Shown here: one piece after another, positions 55,627 through 64,000 of the stretch
Position numbering within the stretch: position 1 is the first letter of the stretch
Layout: every line of letters starts with the position of its first letter
Assembly (NCBI GenBank): GCA_002215645.1
Contig: NGFI01000008.1
Coordinates: forward strand, 1 to 64,000
Direction of reading: 5' to 3'
Length of the DNA: 64,000 bases
Origin: Gemmatimonadetes bacterium 2013_60CM_65_52
GTDB lineage: Bacteria > Gemmatimonadota > Gemmatimonadetes > Gemmatimonadales > Gemmatimonadaceae
The notes under the pieces: generated by a model
Told to the model about the DNA's origin: nothing
Seen by the model: only the letters and a program-made list of their open reading frames with translations
The model's database searches: none
Position numbers and translations under genes: made by a program

Positions 55627-58600
55627 ATGGCGGCCGACCGCAAAGTGCAGCGCACGTCGGCGCCGGCCGAGCGAAGGCCTGCCATTACGGGCATCCTTCA
55701 GCGGAGCGCTGCGCCCGCGCCGGCCTCCGCCGCGCGGACGCTGCAGGAGCGACTCGGCCACCAGGCGACGCAAGCACTGATTGCTCGCTCGATCGGCGTC
55801 GCCGCACCCGTATCCACGCAGCTGTCGTCGGCGAGACGCTTGCCGGCGAACGTATCGAAACCCACGGATCCCGCCGAGCTCGAGGCCGAGGAAACCGCGC
55901 GGAAAGTGATGCGGATGAGTCAACCGTCCGCGGCAGCGCCGGTGACTCCGAAACGAACGACGGAGGGCGTGGCTCAGCGGGCCGAGTCCGCGCCGTCATC
56001 CGGCGCAATCACGCCCACGCCGTCGCCGATCGCGCATGCTGGAGCGGGCTCGCCGCTGCCATCCACCGTGCGCAGTCACATGGAGCCGCGCTTCGGCGCC
56101 AACTTCGGCGATGTCCGCGTGCATACCGGCGAATCTGCCGCGCAGGACAGTGCCGCTCTCGACGCCAACGCGTTCACGATCGGGCAACACATCTATTTCG
56201 GCCGCGACAAGTTCCAGCCGCAGAGTGCCGGCGGACAGGAACTCATTGCGCACGAGCTGACGCACACCATTCAGCAGGGAGCGGCCGTACAGTCCGACAT
56301 CACGCACCGACATGCGCACGTCCCCGTCGCCGAGCACGTCAGTCCACACCCCCAGCGCTCGTGGTACGACATCCCCAGTCCCCGCGAGTACTTCGCCGGC
56401 AAAGCCGCCGCCATCCCGGGCTTCACGATGCTCACGGTGGTCATCGGTTACAACCCGATCACCAACGCCAAGGTCGAGCGTAACGCCGGCAACATTCTGC
56501 GGGCGGCCATCCAGATGATTCCGGGCGGCACCCTCATCACTGATGCGCTCAACAGCCACGGCGTGTTCGATGCCGTGAGCCTCTGGGTATCCAAGCAGTT
56601 CGAGACGCTCAAGGACATCGGCAGCAGCATCTGGCAGGACGTGGAGAACTTCATCAAGGGCTTCTCGCTCAGCGATCTCACAGACCTTGCCGGGCTGTGG
56701 GAACGGGCAAAGGCCATCGTGATGCGGCCGGCCGATCGCGTGATTGCCTTCGCGAAGAGCCTCAAGGACGACATCGTCGCCTTCATCAAGAGGACCATCC
56801 TCGGGCCGATCGCGGCGTATGCGCGGACGACCCAGGGTTATACCCTCCTGGCCACCGTGATGGGCAAGGATCCCATCACGGGCGAGCCCGTCGCCCGCGA
56901 CGCCGAGTCGCTGCTCGGCGCATTCCTGACGTTCATTGGAGAGGACGAGCTGTGGGCCACGATGCAGAAGACCAAGGCGGTGGCGCGCGCCTTCGCGTGG
57001 TTCACGGGCGCCGTGGCCGCCCTCAAGGGCTTCGTGAACGAGATCCCGGCGTTGTTCACCGAGGCGCTCAAGTCACTGGACGTCGCGGACATCATTCTCA
57101 TTCCACGAGCCTTCCTCAAGCTGGCCGGCGTCTTCGGCGACTTCGCCGTGCGCTTCGTGAATTGGGGCGGGAACGCCGTTTGGACGCTGCTCGAGATCAT
57201 CTTCGACGTCGTGAGCCCGGGCGCGCTCGTGTACATCAAGAAGACCGGCGCCGCACTCAGGCGCATTCTGCGCGATCCATTGCCGTTCGTCGGCAACCTC
57301 GTCAAGGCGGCGAAGCTCGGCTTCAACAACTTCAGCGACCGCTTCGTCGATCATCTGAAGGAGGGCATCATCGATTGGCTTACGGGCTCGCTGCCGGGCA
57401 TCTACATGCCGAAGGCGTTCTCCCTCGTCGAGATCGCGAAGTTCGCCTTCTCCGTGTTGGGGCTGACCTGGGCGAACATCCGGCAGAAGCTCGTGACGGC
57501 GACCAGCGAAACGGTCGTGAAGACGCTGGAGACCGGCTTCGCCCTCGTGGTGACGCTCGTGCGGGACGGGCCGGCCGCGGCATGGGACCTGATCAAGGAA
57601 CAGCTGGCGAACCTGAAGGACATGGTGATCGGGGGGATCACCGACTTCGTCCTGGACATGGTGGCGAAGAAGGCGATTCCGAAGTTGATCTCGTTGTTCA
57701 TCCCGGGCGCCGGATTCATCTCTGCGATTCTGTCGATCTACGACACCATCATGGTGTTCGTGAACAAGATCAAGCAGATCGTTCAGGTCGTCTCGAGCTT
57801 CGTGGATTCGATCGCGGCGATTGCGGAAGGGCAGATCGATGCCGCGGCGGAGCGCGTGGAGAGCGCCCTCGCCGGCGCACTCTCGCTGGCCATCAACTTC
57901 CTGGCCGGATTCGTGGGGCTGGGGAAAGTCGCCGACAAGGTGATGGGCGTGATCGACAAGATTCGCAAGCCGATCGACAAAGCGCTCGATTGGCTGGTCA
58001 ACTGGATCGTGACGGCCGCGAAGAAACTGGGCGCGTTCGCCGCCGAAAAGGCAGGCGACGTGCTCGACTGGTGGAAGGAAAAGCTTGGCTTCACGAACAA
58101 GGCCGGAGAGACCCACACGCTGCAATTCATCGGCGCGGGAGACTCGGCCAAGCTAGGTATTGCGACGACGCTCACGCCCGTGCGGGACTACCTCGATCAA
58201 CACCCGGACAAGGGCACGCCCGACTGGAATACCGCCGACTCGGTCTTCACGCAGGCGATGCAAGTGGTGTTTGGTCACGCGAAGAAGAGCGAGACTGAGC
58301 AGGAACGACGCGCGAACATCAAGAAGGAGCTCGCGAAGGTCAGCGCCGCATTCATCAAGCTCGGGGGCACGCCACCCACCGACGCGGACTACGGGTCGAG
58401 CACCACGCCCACGTACAAGAATCCGGCGGCCGTCGAGGTGATCGTGGGCAAGCCCGTGGCCGGAAGCAAGACCGGACCGTGGCCGCAGACCAGAGCCGGC
58501 TACAAGGAAGTCTACGACGCCCAGTTGACGACCGCGACCGACCCGTGGGTGCAGATGCACATTATTTCGGAACAGCTTGGCGGAAGCGGCACGGACTTCG

Positions 58601-59073
58601 ACAACCTGGTCCCTGCGCCAAACAGCGTGAACACTGGCCCCTTCCGGAGCTTCGAGCACAACACCGTTGCGCTGGCGGCTGCGAAGGCCGGCGCCATACG
58701 GAACCGCATCTGGGTGGAAGTACAGATCAGCGGGCCAAAGCATGCCGCGACGGGCTTGGTCGGCAAGACCGGCCTGTACTTCTGGAGGGGCGCAAAGGCG
58801 TCTCCGAAGTGGCTCAAGAATGAGACGCCCTCGTTCTCCGTCAGTGCGCCGATACCGGTACCGCAGCTCAAAGGCACGCGAAAGCTCGTGCTGAATTTCA
58901 CATCGGGAACGGAGATGCAACGAGACTTCGGCCTCAGCGCATCGGTCGCCAGCCTGGTGAAGGAGGGGCGCCCGTATGGGTCCGTCGCTCAGTTCCAGAC
59001 GAAGATGAAGACGAATGGCGCGACCACGGCGCAGATCAACGCCGTGCTCTCCCGTGGACCCGTGCTCGATTGA
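55627..59073 (+). CDS. DUF4157 eCIS protein with nuclease-like C-terminus (probable payload)
   Basis: 1148 aa. Residues about 1-135 are Ala/Pro-rich and flexible. DUF4157 (about 138-220) contains LPSTVRSHMEPRFGANFGDVRVH and the metalloprotease-like HELTH motif (209-213). A long region of amphipathic helices (about 250-860) follows, with two related segments, VVIGYNPITNAKVERNAGNIL and TVMGKDPITGEPVARDAESLL. The C-terminal ~170 residues contain MHIISEQLGGSG and NLVPAPNSVNTGPFRSFEHN, like the G-H-L-x-GG-G/NLxP core of endonuclease-type domains found at the ends of DUF4157 toxins, then a helix-hairpin-helix-like tail. Last gene of the operon. It could also serve as tape measure, since no separate one is seen. 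Confidence 0.85.
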   Translation: MAADRKVQRTSAPAERRPAITGILQRSAAPAPASAARTLQERLGHQATQALIARSIGVAAPVSTQLSSARRLPANVSKPTDPAELEAEETARKVMRMSQPSAAAPVTPKRTTEGVAQRAESAPSSGAITPTPSPIAHAGAGSPLPSTVRSHMEPRFGANFGDVRVHTGESAAQDSAALDANAFTIGQHIYFGRDKFQPQSAGGQELIAHELTHTIQQGAAVQSDITHRHAHVPVAEHVSPHPQRSWYDIPSPREYFAGKAAAIPGFTMLTVVIGYNPITNAKVERNAGNILRAAIQMIPGGTLITDALNSHGVFDAVSLWVSKQFETLKDIGSSIWQDVENFIKGFSLSDLTDLAGLWERAKAIVMRPADRVIAFAKSLKDDIVAFIKRTILGPIAAYARTTQGYTLLATVMGKDPITGEPVARDAESLLGAFLTFIGEDELWATMQKTKAVARAFAWFTGAVAALKGFVNEIPALFTEALKSLDVADIILIPRAFLKLAGVFGDFAVRFVNWGGNAVWTLLEIIFDVVSPGALVYIKKTGAALRRILRDPLPFVGNLVKAAKLGFNNFSDRFVDHLKEGIIDWLTGSLPGIYMPKAFSLVEIAKFAFSVLGLTWANIRQKLVTATSETVVKTLETGFALVVTLVRDGPAAAWDLIKEQLANLKDMVIGGITDFVLDMVAKKAIPKLISLFIPGAGFISAILSIYDTIMVFVNKIKQIVQVVSSFVDSIAAIAEGQIDAAAERVESALAGALSLAINFLAGFVGLGKVADKVMGVIDKIRKPIDKALDWLVNWIVTAAKKLGAFAAEKAGDVLDWWKEKLGFTNKAGETHTLQFIGAGDSAKLGIATTLTPVRDYLDQHPDKGTPDWNTADSVFTQAMQVVFGHAKKSETEQERRANIKKELAKVSAAFIKLGGTPPTDADYGSSTTPTYKNPAAVEVIVGKPVAGSKTGPWPQTRAGYKEVYDAQLTTATDPWVQMHIISEQLGGSGTDFDNLVPAPNSVNTGPFRSFEHNTVALAAAKAGAIRNRIWVEVQISGPKHAATGLVGKTGLYFWRGAKASPKWLKNETPSFSVSAPIPVPQLKGTRKLVLNFTSGTEMQRDFGLSASVASLVKEGRPYGSVAQFQTKMKTNGATTAQINAVLSRGPVLD

Positions 59074-59120
59074 CCAGGATGGCCGACTGAACGCGTCTCG
59101 ATGGTCGTCTGCGCCGCCGC

Positions 59121-59783
59121 TCAGCCTTTGCTGACGACGCGCGACGTCCGCGCAATCCACGGTGCATCGCGGAAGCGTCGCATCGCCTGCGCACGTCTCG
59201 ACAGCTTCAGCTTGGCGAGCACATGGTGCACGTGATGCTTGACGGTCGCGACGCTCACGCAGAGCTCCGAGCCGATCTCCTTGTTCGAGAGTCCCCGCCC
59301 GAGCAGCGCGAGGACCTCACTCTCGCGTCGTGTCAGCGACAGTTCCGCGTCTGGTGACTGGGGCGGCGCGTCCTTGCCGAACAAGGCCCGCAGGAGCCCG
59401 CCCGCAATCTCGGGTGGGCAAGCGAGCCGTCCGGCGACGATCTCCGAGAGGGAGGCGCACAGCGCCTCGATCGTCGCATCACGCGCGACATAGCCCGCGA
59501 ACCCCGCGCGCCCGCACCGGATGACGTCCTGTCGCTGCTCATTCAAGCCCAGGGCGACGAGCGCCACGTCCGACCACTCGACGGCGATCGTACGCACGTC
59601 GAACAGGTCGATGCCTTGACTCACGTCGATCAGGACGACATGCGTTGGCATGATCGAGAGCGCGCTGCGCAGTTTGGCGAGATCGCTGACGACGGCGAGC
59701 ACGGTGATACCGGGCCGTGTGCTGAGGCACGCAGTCAAGCCGTCGCCGAAGAGGCGGACGGGGGTCAGGACGATGATGTGCAT
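59121..59783 (-). CDS. NarL/FixJ-family response regulator
   Basis: 220 aa. Receiver-like N-domain (HIIVLTPVRLFGDGLTACLSTRPGITVLAVVSDL) with a candidate phospho-Asp in VVLIDVSQ and a late Ala-Gly-Phe region (GRAGFAGYVARDATIEAL). The C-terminal LuxR helix-turn-helix reads LSLTRRESEVLALLGRGLSNKEIGSELCVSVATVKHHVHHVLAKLKL. Convergent with the DUF4157 gene, 47 bases between stops. It could regulate the injection system, but no sensor kinase is adjacent. Confidence 0.88.
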   Translation of the reverse strand: MHIIVLTPVRLFGDGLTACLSTRPGITVLAVVSDLAKLRSALSIMPTHVVLIDVSQGIDLFDVRTIAVEWSDVALVALGLNEQRQDVIRCGRAGFAGYVARDATIEALCASLSEIVAGRLACPPEIAGGLLRALFGKDAPPQSPDAELSLTRRESEVLALLGRGLSNKEIGSELCVSVATVKHHVHHVLAKLKLSRRAQAMRRFRDAPWIARTSRVVSKG

Positions 59784-59932
59784 GGCGGGACCTGCTGCTC
59801 ACCGATGTCTCACGTCACACGACCTGTTGCCGCGGGCTGGGGCGCTGGCACAGGAGTTCGTCGTAGCGTCAGCCCTGACTTAGCGATGAACGGAGCGGTT
59901 CGCAAGAGCCCGTGGCCGCGGCCGCGCGAATA

Positions 59933-59947
59933 TTAGAATTTTCTAAG
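59933..59947. repeat. CTTAAG-type motif, degenerate copy 3
   Basis: TTAGAATTTTCTAAG; its complement matches CTTAAGAAATTCTCA at 12 of 15 positions. It lies 57 bases from the strong copy upstream of mgtE. Confidence 0.3.
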
Positions 59948-60003
59948 ACAACGCGATCGCACTCTGGGGCGGCCCGCGCCCAGCGCGACCCGATGAAAGC
60001 CAT

Positions 60004-60022
60004 TTCTTAAGAAATTCTCAGC
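60004..60022. repeat. CTTAAG-type regulatory motif, copy 4
   Basis: TTCTTAAGAAATTCTCAGC, identical over 19 bases to 31626-31644. It ends 53 bases before the mgtE start in an otherwise GC-rich gap, suggesting a regulator-binding or promoter element. Confidence 0.55.
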
Positions 60023-60075
60023 CACAACGACCGGCGCACCTCGCCGAACGCACCGTAACCACCAAGGACGCACCC

Positions 60076-61482
60076 ATGCCGCCACGAGAGAACGATCGGC
60101 CGCCGACCGTGCCAGAGCTCCTCTACCTGCTGCACGGGGACCCGGTCGACCTCGCCGACGCTCTCGCCGGGCTGCGCGCCGCCGACGTCGCCGAAGCGCT
60201 CCGGGACCTTCCACCCGACGCTGCCGCGAAAGTCATGGCCGTGCTTCCCGCCGATCTCGCTGTTCCTGTCTTCGACGAGCCCGAGCTCGCACATCAGCGG
60301 GCCAGGATCGTCGAGCAGATGGGCGAGGAGAAGGCTGCACCGCTGATCGACGCCATGTCCCCCGATCAGCAGGCTGACCTGTTCCGTGAGTTGCCAGCCA
60401 AGGAGCGCCCGCGTTTTCTCCGGCGTCTGGACGAGCCGACGAGGGGAGCGCTCGAGTTCCTCCTCCGATATCCGTCGCATACCGCCGGTGGCATCATGAC
60501 CACCGAGTTTGTCGCAGTGCCGGCGACATGGACCGTCCAGCAAGTCCTCGACCACCTCGGCCAGGTCGGGAGAGACAAAGGCATCGTGTACGCGATCTAT
60601 TGCCTCGGCCCCGAGCAAGGCACCCTGGTGCAGGTTGTTTCCCTCACCGATCTGCTCGTGTCGCCCGACCGAACCCAGCCCGTTGGTACGCTCGGAGACC
60701 AGCGCACGCCGGTCACGGTGACCGCCGACATGGACCGCGAGGAGGTCGCGCGCATCATCTCCAAGTACAATCTCCTTGCGGTGCCCGTGCTCGACGAGGC
60801 AAATCACGTGATCGGCATCGTCACCGTGGACGACGTGATCGACGCCATCGTACGTGAGCAGACGGAGGACGCACAGAAGTTTGGCGGTATGGAAGCCCTC
60901 GATCATCCGTACCTCGAGATCGGCTTCTGGGCGATGATCAGGAAACGCGCGGGCTGGCTCACCGCGCTCTTTCTCGGCGAAATGCTCACGGCGACGGCGA
61001 TGGGACACTTCGAGCACGAGATCGCGAAGGCGGTCGTGCTGGCGCTCTTCGTCCCGCTCATCATCAGCTCGGGTGGTAACTCCGGATCACAGGCGACGTC
61101 GCTCATCATCCGAGCCCTCGCGCTGCGCGAGCTCAAGCTCAGCGACTGGTGGCGCATCGCGCTCCGCGAGCTACCGTCCGGCCTCGCGCTCGGTGCGATC
61201 CTCGGCACCGTGGGCGTGATCCGCATCGTGCTCTGGCAGCGGCTTGGCTGGTACGACTACGGCGCGCAATGGCCGCTGGTCGCGTTCACGGTCGGGTTGG
61301 CACTCGTGGGAGTCGTGACGTTCGGATCGCTGTCGGGCTCGATGCTTCCGTTCCTGCTCAAGCGCCTTGGGTTCGACCCCGCGAGCGCCTCGGCACCGTT
61401 CGTCGCGACGCTCGTGGATGTGACGGGACTCGTCATCTACTTCAGCGTCGCTGCGCTTATCCTCGGTGGCACGTTGTTGTGA
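60076..61482 (+). CDS. mgtE: MgtE-type magnesium transporter
   Basis: 468 aa. N-domain of helical repeats (LADALAGLRAADVAEALRDLPPDAAAKVMAVLP), two CBS domains (about 140-260: PVTVTADMDREEVARIISKYNLLAVPVLDEANHVIGIVTVDDVIDAI), then five membrane helices. The pore motif SSGGNSGSQATSLIIRALALRE is intact, and ELPSGLALGAILG and FVATLVDVTGLVIYF follow. MgtE is a Mg-gated channel. The two AT-rich motifs upstream suggest specific control. Confidence 0.95.
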   Translation: MPPRENDRPPTVPELLYLLHGDPVDLADALAGLRAADVAEALRDLPPDAAAKVMAVLPADLAVPVFDEPELAHQRARIVEQMGEEKAAPLIDAMSPDQQADLFRELPAKERPRFLRRLDEPTRGALEFLLRYPSHTAGGIMTTEFVAVPATWTVQQVLDHLGQVGRDKGIVYAIYCLGPEQGTLVQVVSLTDLLVSPDRTQPVGTLGDQRTPVTVTADMDREEVARIISKYNLLAVPVLDEANHVIGIVTVDDVIDAIVREQTEDAQKFGGMEALDHPYLEIGFWAMIRKRAGWLTALFLGEMLTATAMGHFEHEIAKAVVLALFVPLIISSGGNSGSQATSLIIRALALRELKLSDWWRIALRELPSGLALGAILGTVGVIRIVLWQRLGWYDYGAQWPLVAFTVGLALVGVVTFGSLSGSMLPFLLKRLGFDPASASAPFVATLVDVTGLVIYFSVAALILGGTLL

Positions 61483-61800
61483 GAGGACTCACCACGCGCA
61501 GTCGCGTGTCCGAACCGCCTTCAACCTCTAGCATAAGGAGCCCAGACGCCGCCGCGTTCATCTAACTCTACGCGTGCCGGGGCTGGAGTGCGTGTCGTGT
61601 GAAGAGCGGCGAGCGATATCGTGACGCTTTACAAAGATCTTTAAGAGACCGGCGGGCGCCCCCGATTCGCGGCTATGGCGTCTCTTTTAGGGCCGAAGTA
61701 ATATAGCTGCCTTCACCTCCACTTACCGACAGAACGCCATTGATCCGACTCGCTCGGCTCACCGGCCGAATCCATATCCTCTAACGAGAGAGCTCTTACC
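61483..61800. other. Intergenic gap between mgtE and the MscS gene
   Basis: No coding signal on either strand. It contains a short AT-richer stretch (CTTTACAAAGATCTTTAAGAG, split here at 61627-61647) that may hold a promoter for the channel gene; nothing else is recognised. Confidence 0.35.
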
Positions 61801-61803
61801 GTG

Positions 61804-62613
61804 ATGAACTCAATGCATTTCAGTCAGCTCCTACAGGATGTCGCGTGGTATCATCTCGCGCTGGTGGCGCTCGTGGTTGTTGCGGCGCGCTTCCTGGTCA
61901 CCGGCGTCCGGTGGACGCTCCGGCATGTCGCCGAATGGGCGCCGCCGCGGTTGCGTCTGTCGATTCTCCGCATCATACCTGTCGCGCGAATCGTGATCGG
62001 CGCCGCGGCCGTGATGATCTCCGTGCCTATTCTCATCGAACCGACCTTCGCCAACGTGGTCGCGCTGGCGGGCAGCCTCGCCTTCGCGCTCGCCTTCACG
62101 CTCAAGGACTACGCAAGCAGCCTCGCCGGCGGGCTCACCACGATTCTCGAGAACACCTATCAGCCAGGAGACTGGATCGAGATCGATGGCGCCTACGGCG
62201 AAGTGACGATGATCGCCAATCGCGCCGTGCACATCGTGACACCGGACGATACCGAAGTGATCATCCCGCACATGCACCTCTGGTCGAAAACGGTATTCAA
62301 CGCGACGAGCGGCAATCGCAGCCTGCTCTGCGTCGCCGACTTCTATCTGGATCCCGACCACGACGCGGAGGACGTGCGTGCGCGCCTCGTCGAGATCGGT
62401 GGCACGAGTTCGTATCGGAGACCGGACACGACAGTAACAGTGATCGTCCAGGAAAAGCCGTGGGGAACGCACTATCGCCTGAAGGCCTACGTCAACGAAA
62501 GCCGGGAGCAGTTCCTGTTCGTTACGGACCTGACCATCCGCGGGAAGGCCGCGTTGCGGAAGGCGGGAATCCGGTTTGCGCACAATCGTGTCGCTGTATC
62601 GAGTGGCCATTGA
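61804..62613 (+). CDS. Small-conductance mechanosensitive channel (MscS family)
   Basis: 269 aa from ATG 61804; GTG 61801 is the codon before. Three N-terminal membrane helices; the pore helix region (VVALAGSLAFALAFTLKDYASSLAGGLTTIL) is Ala/Gly rich as in MscS TM3. The beta domain follows (YQPGDWIEIDGAYGEVTMIANRAVHIVTPDDTEVIIPH), and the alpha/beta C-terminal domain ends the protein. Releases solutes during hypo-osmotic shock. Slightly shorter than E. coli MscS. Confidence 0.93.
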   Translation: MNSMHFSQLLQDVAWYHLALVALVVVAARFLVTGVRWTLRHVAEWAPPRLRLSILRIIPVARIVIGAAAVMISVPILIEPTFANVVALAGSLAFALAFTLKDYASSLAGGLTTILENTYQPGDWIEIDGAYGEVTMIANRAVHIVTPDDTEVIIPHMHLWSKTVFNATSGNRSLLCVADFYLDPDHDAEDVRARLVEIGGTSSYRRPDTTVTVIVQEKPWGTHYRLKAYVNESREQFLFVTDLTIRGKAALRKAGIRFAHNRVAVSSGH

Positions 62614-62698
62614 TGCATGCAATGCCACAGCCCCCGCCGCGCGCCGAGCCTCCTCTGTCTCATCTGTCTTCTTTCCACGGGCGACGCCCTCCTCATCG

Positions 62699-62912
62699 GT
62701 CTCACGTCCGGCCTTCGTATCGACGCCGGCGGTCCGAATCTGGTGATTCTCCGTGTCGCAACGCGGGCCATGGTGAAGCGCGGCGCTCGGGCCCGGTAGT
62801 CCGGGGCTTGGCGTTTGCAATGTTCATGGACTCTCGGGACGCGGCCGATGTACACCCACCCGCCCAAGGAGTCGTCGGCCGCTTCGGCAGCAAGGAAGGG
62901 CGGACAAACTAG
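62699..62912 (+). pseudogene. Decayed fragment of a YVTN propeller gene
   Basis: GGPNLVILRVATRAMVKR here corresponds to GGPDLVVLRVATRSVIKR in the intact propeller gene at 29679-30752. Further downstream, after a frame interruption (TAG at 62797-62799), FMDSRDAADVHPP and VVGRF correspond to LMDPDGGRAYVACTP and VIGRI. The order and spacing are those of its last two blades. No promoter, start or signal peptide belongs to it. Confidence 0.55.
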
Positions 62913-62926
62913 AGATGGAGGACGCA

Positions 62927-63562
62927 ATGCACCTCAAACAACTCCTGGCCGTCGTGGCCGGCTGTACGGTCGGGATCTCAGCAGCTGCCTACGCGCAGGG
63001 CAAAGCGAAGCCAGCAACGCCACCAGCAGCGGCGAAGCCGGCCATGCCCGCCGCGCGCGCCGAGCACCCGAGGGTTGAGTCGAAGGGCGAGGTGGCGCGC
63101 GAGGAGCAGCACGAATCGATGGCCGCCAAGAAGCATGAGGCGGGGGGAAAGAGCGTCGAGGAGCGGCACGAAGCGATGGCCGCCAGGAAGCACGAGGAGG
63201 AGGGAAACAAGGCCGAGGCTGAACGCGCGAAGACGGTCAGGATGTCCGGGAAGAAGGAGGACAAGGCCGAGAATCGCGCCTTCGCGTCGGCGGAACGCAT
63301 GCCGAACCGGTTGCTCCACAACATCAAGGTCACGAAGACCGAACGGACGCAGATCACGGCGATCGAGAAGAAGTATCGCGAGCAGATCACCGATCTCCGT
63401 CATGCCGAGGAAGCCAATGAGAAGGCGGGCAAGCCCGCCGATGCGGCCATTGCGAGCCGCATTCAGTCCCTGATGGATCAGGAGCGCGCTGAGTTGCGCG
63501 GGGTCCTCACCTCGAGCCAACAGAAGGTGTTCGACCAGAACAGCGCTCGCATCAAACCATAG
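62927..63562 (+). CDS. Secreted, highly charged helical protein
   Basis: 211 aa from ATG 62927 (GGAGGACGCA immediately upstream); ATG 62915 is less likely. The signal peptide HLKQLLAVVAGCTVGISAAAYAQG is followed by a Lys/Glu/Ala-rich region with an internal repeat (EEQHESMAAKKHEAGGKSVEERHEAMAARKHEEEGN, split here at the midpoint by one residue change). A helical bundle follows (VTKTERTQITAIEKKYREQITDLR, DQERAELRGVLTSSQQKVFDQN), loosely like Spy/CpxP-type periplasmic chaperones, where LTxxQ and RxxL helices recur. Function unproven. Confidence 0.7.
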   Translation: MHLKQLLAVVAGCTVGISAAAYAQGKAKPATPPAAAKPAMPAARAEHPRVESKGEVAREEQHESMAAKKHEAGGKSVEERHEAMAARKHEEEGNKAEAERAKTVRMSGKKEDKAENRAFASAERMPNRLLHNIKVTKTERTQITAIEKKYREQITDLRHAEEANEKAGKPADAAIASRIQSLMDQERAELRGVLTSSQQKVFDQNSARIKP

Positions 63563-63742
63563 GCAGGAGCTTTTCGCGACGAGTCGGGTGTGCGTTCACC
63601 GCAGTCGCGGCGCGCACACCCGGACTCGCTCTTCGGCGTGGTCAGTTGACGCCGCCATCCCCGGCCCGTATTACCCAGCACCAAATTTTGCTGCGCATGT
63701 TCTCCTGAAGCGACGCCGCTTCCCTCACGGAGCCCTCCCTCA

Positions 63743-64000
63743 TGCCGCGCTACGCCCTCGCCGTTGCAGGCTTACTGACCTCGTTCACGGTTGGCACCGC
63801 AGCCCGGCATGACGCCGAGCGAATAGCCCCGAACGACAACCGCCAGTCCGCCGGAGAGCTGCACGGCAGCGTGCTTTCAGTGCGGCTCGAGGCCCGAAAC
63901 GGGATGTGGTTTCCCGAGGGAGAAAATGGCGTTGGCGTGGAGACGGCCGCATGGGCCGAGGTGGGCAAGCCGCTTGCGAACCCCGGTCCGATCATTCGCG
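63743..64000 (+). CDS. Multicopper oxidase, N-terminal part (runs off the window)
   Basis: 86 codons from ATG 63743, open to the window edge. The leader YALAVAGLLTSFTVGTAA is followed by a mature start SVLSVRLEARNGMWFPEGENG and AWAEVGKPLANPGPIIR, the opening of the first cupredoxin domain of laccase/copper-oxidase-type enzymes (the PGPIIR strand). Copper ligands lie beyond the edge. Probably exported; may oxidise phenols or cuprous ions. Confidence 0.75.

Noticed and set aside
31858-59073. Prophage or type VI secretion system
   Set aside because: No capsid, terminase, portal, lysis, TssJLM or ClpV genes; the ATPase, DUF4255, DUF6760-like and DUF4157 products are eCIS markers.

Overview
The window is about 64 kb of GC-rich, densely coded bacterial DNA. 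Glycine-rich-loop serine/threonine kinases with large C-terminal sensor domains, Big_2-type secreted proteins, YVTN propellers, DUF305 and many overlapping start/stop codons suit a soil Gemmatimonadota-like organism. That placement is inference from gene style; there is no rRNA or other marker gene here.

Left arm (1-8.85 kb) is accessory DNA. It holds a putative PUA-like/PD-(D/E)XK nuclease, a tightly coupled trio (extra dihydroorotate dehydrogenase, Fe(II)/2-oxoglutarate dioxygenase, membrane protein), a P4-type tyrosine integrase, and a tRNA 3'-end repeat at 5832-5861. The same 30-bp repeat returns at 8816-8845 (29/30 identical). The two copies bracket a single ThuA-GH9 cellulase gene, which looks like two elements stacked at one tRNA attachment locus.

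Middle (8.9-31.5 kb) is chromosomal-looking. It carries a TMEM175-type channel; a MarR/DoxX/NmrA module with a perfect 20-bp operator; an ECF-like sigma factor with a membrane partner; a secreted alpha/beta hydrolase; two tandem S1C proteases with a LuxR regulator; threonine dehydratase; and a Tat-type SGNH hydrolase. It also has a rifamycin phosphotransferase (rph) preceded by a 19-bp palindrome that looks like the rifamycin-associated element, a truncated Fic gene, a DUF305-propeller fusion, a kinase-FGE-hydrolase fusion and a secreted YVTN propeller.

Right-centre (31.8-59.1 kb) is one nearly gapless operon for an extracellular contractile injection system (eCIS, PVC/Afp-like). In order it encodes an AAA+ ATPase, DUF4255 cap protein, sheath, two tubes, LysM hub, gpD/gpV-type spike parts, PAAR tip, gp25, two baseplate-J wedges (one 1692 aa), a propeller/gpI-type tail protein and two paralogous cysteine-rich proteins. 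It ends with an 1148-aa DUF4157 protein carrying a nuclease-like C-terminus, the probable payload. A ribbon-helix-helix gene diverges from the operon across a nested inverted repeat, and a NarL-type regulator converges on its end; both are candidate regulators.

Right end (59.1-64 kb) has MgtE, an MscS channel, a decayed fragment of the YVTN gene, a small secreted helical protein and the start of a multicopper oxidase cut by the window edge.
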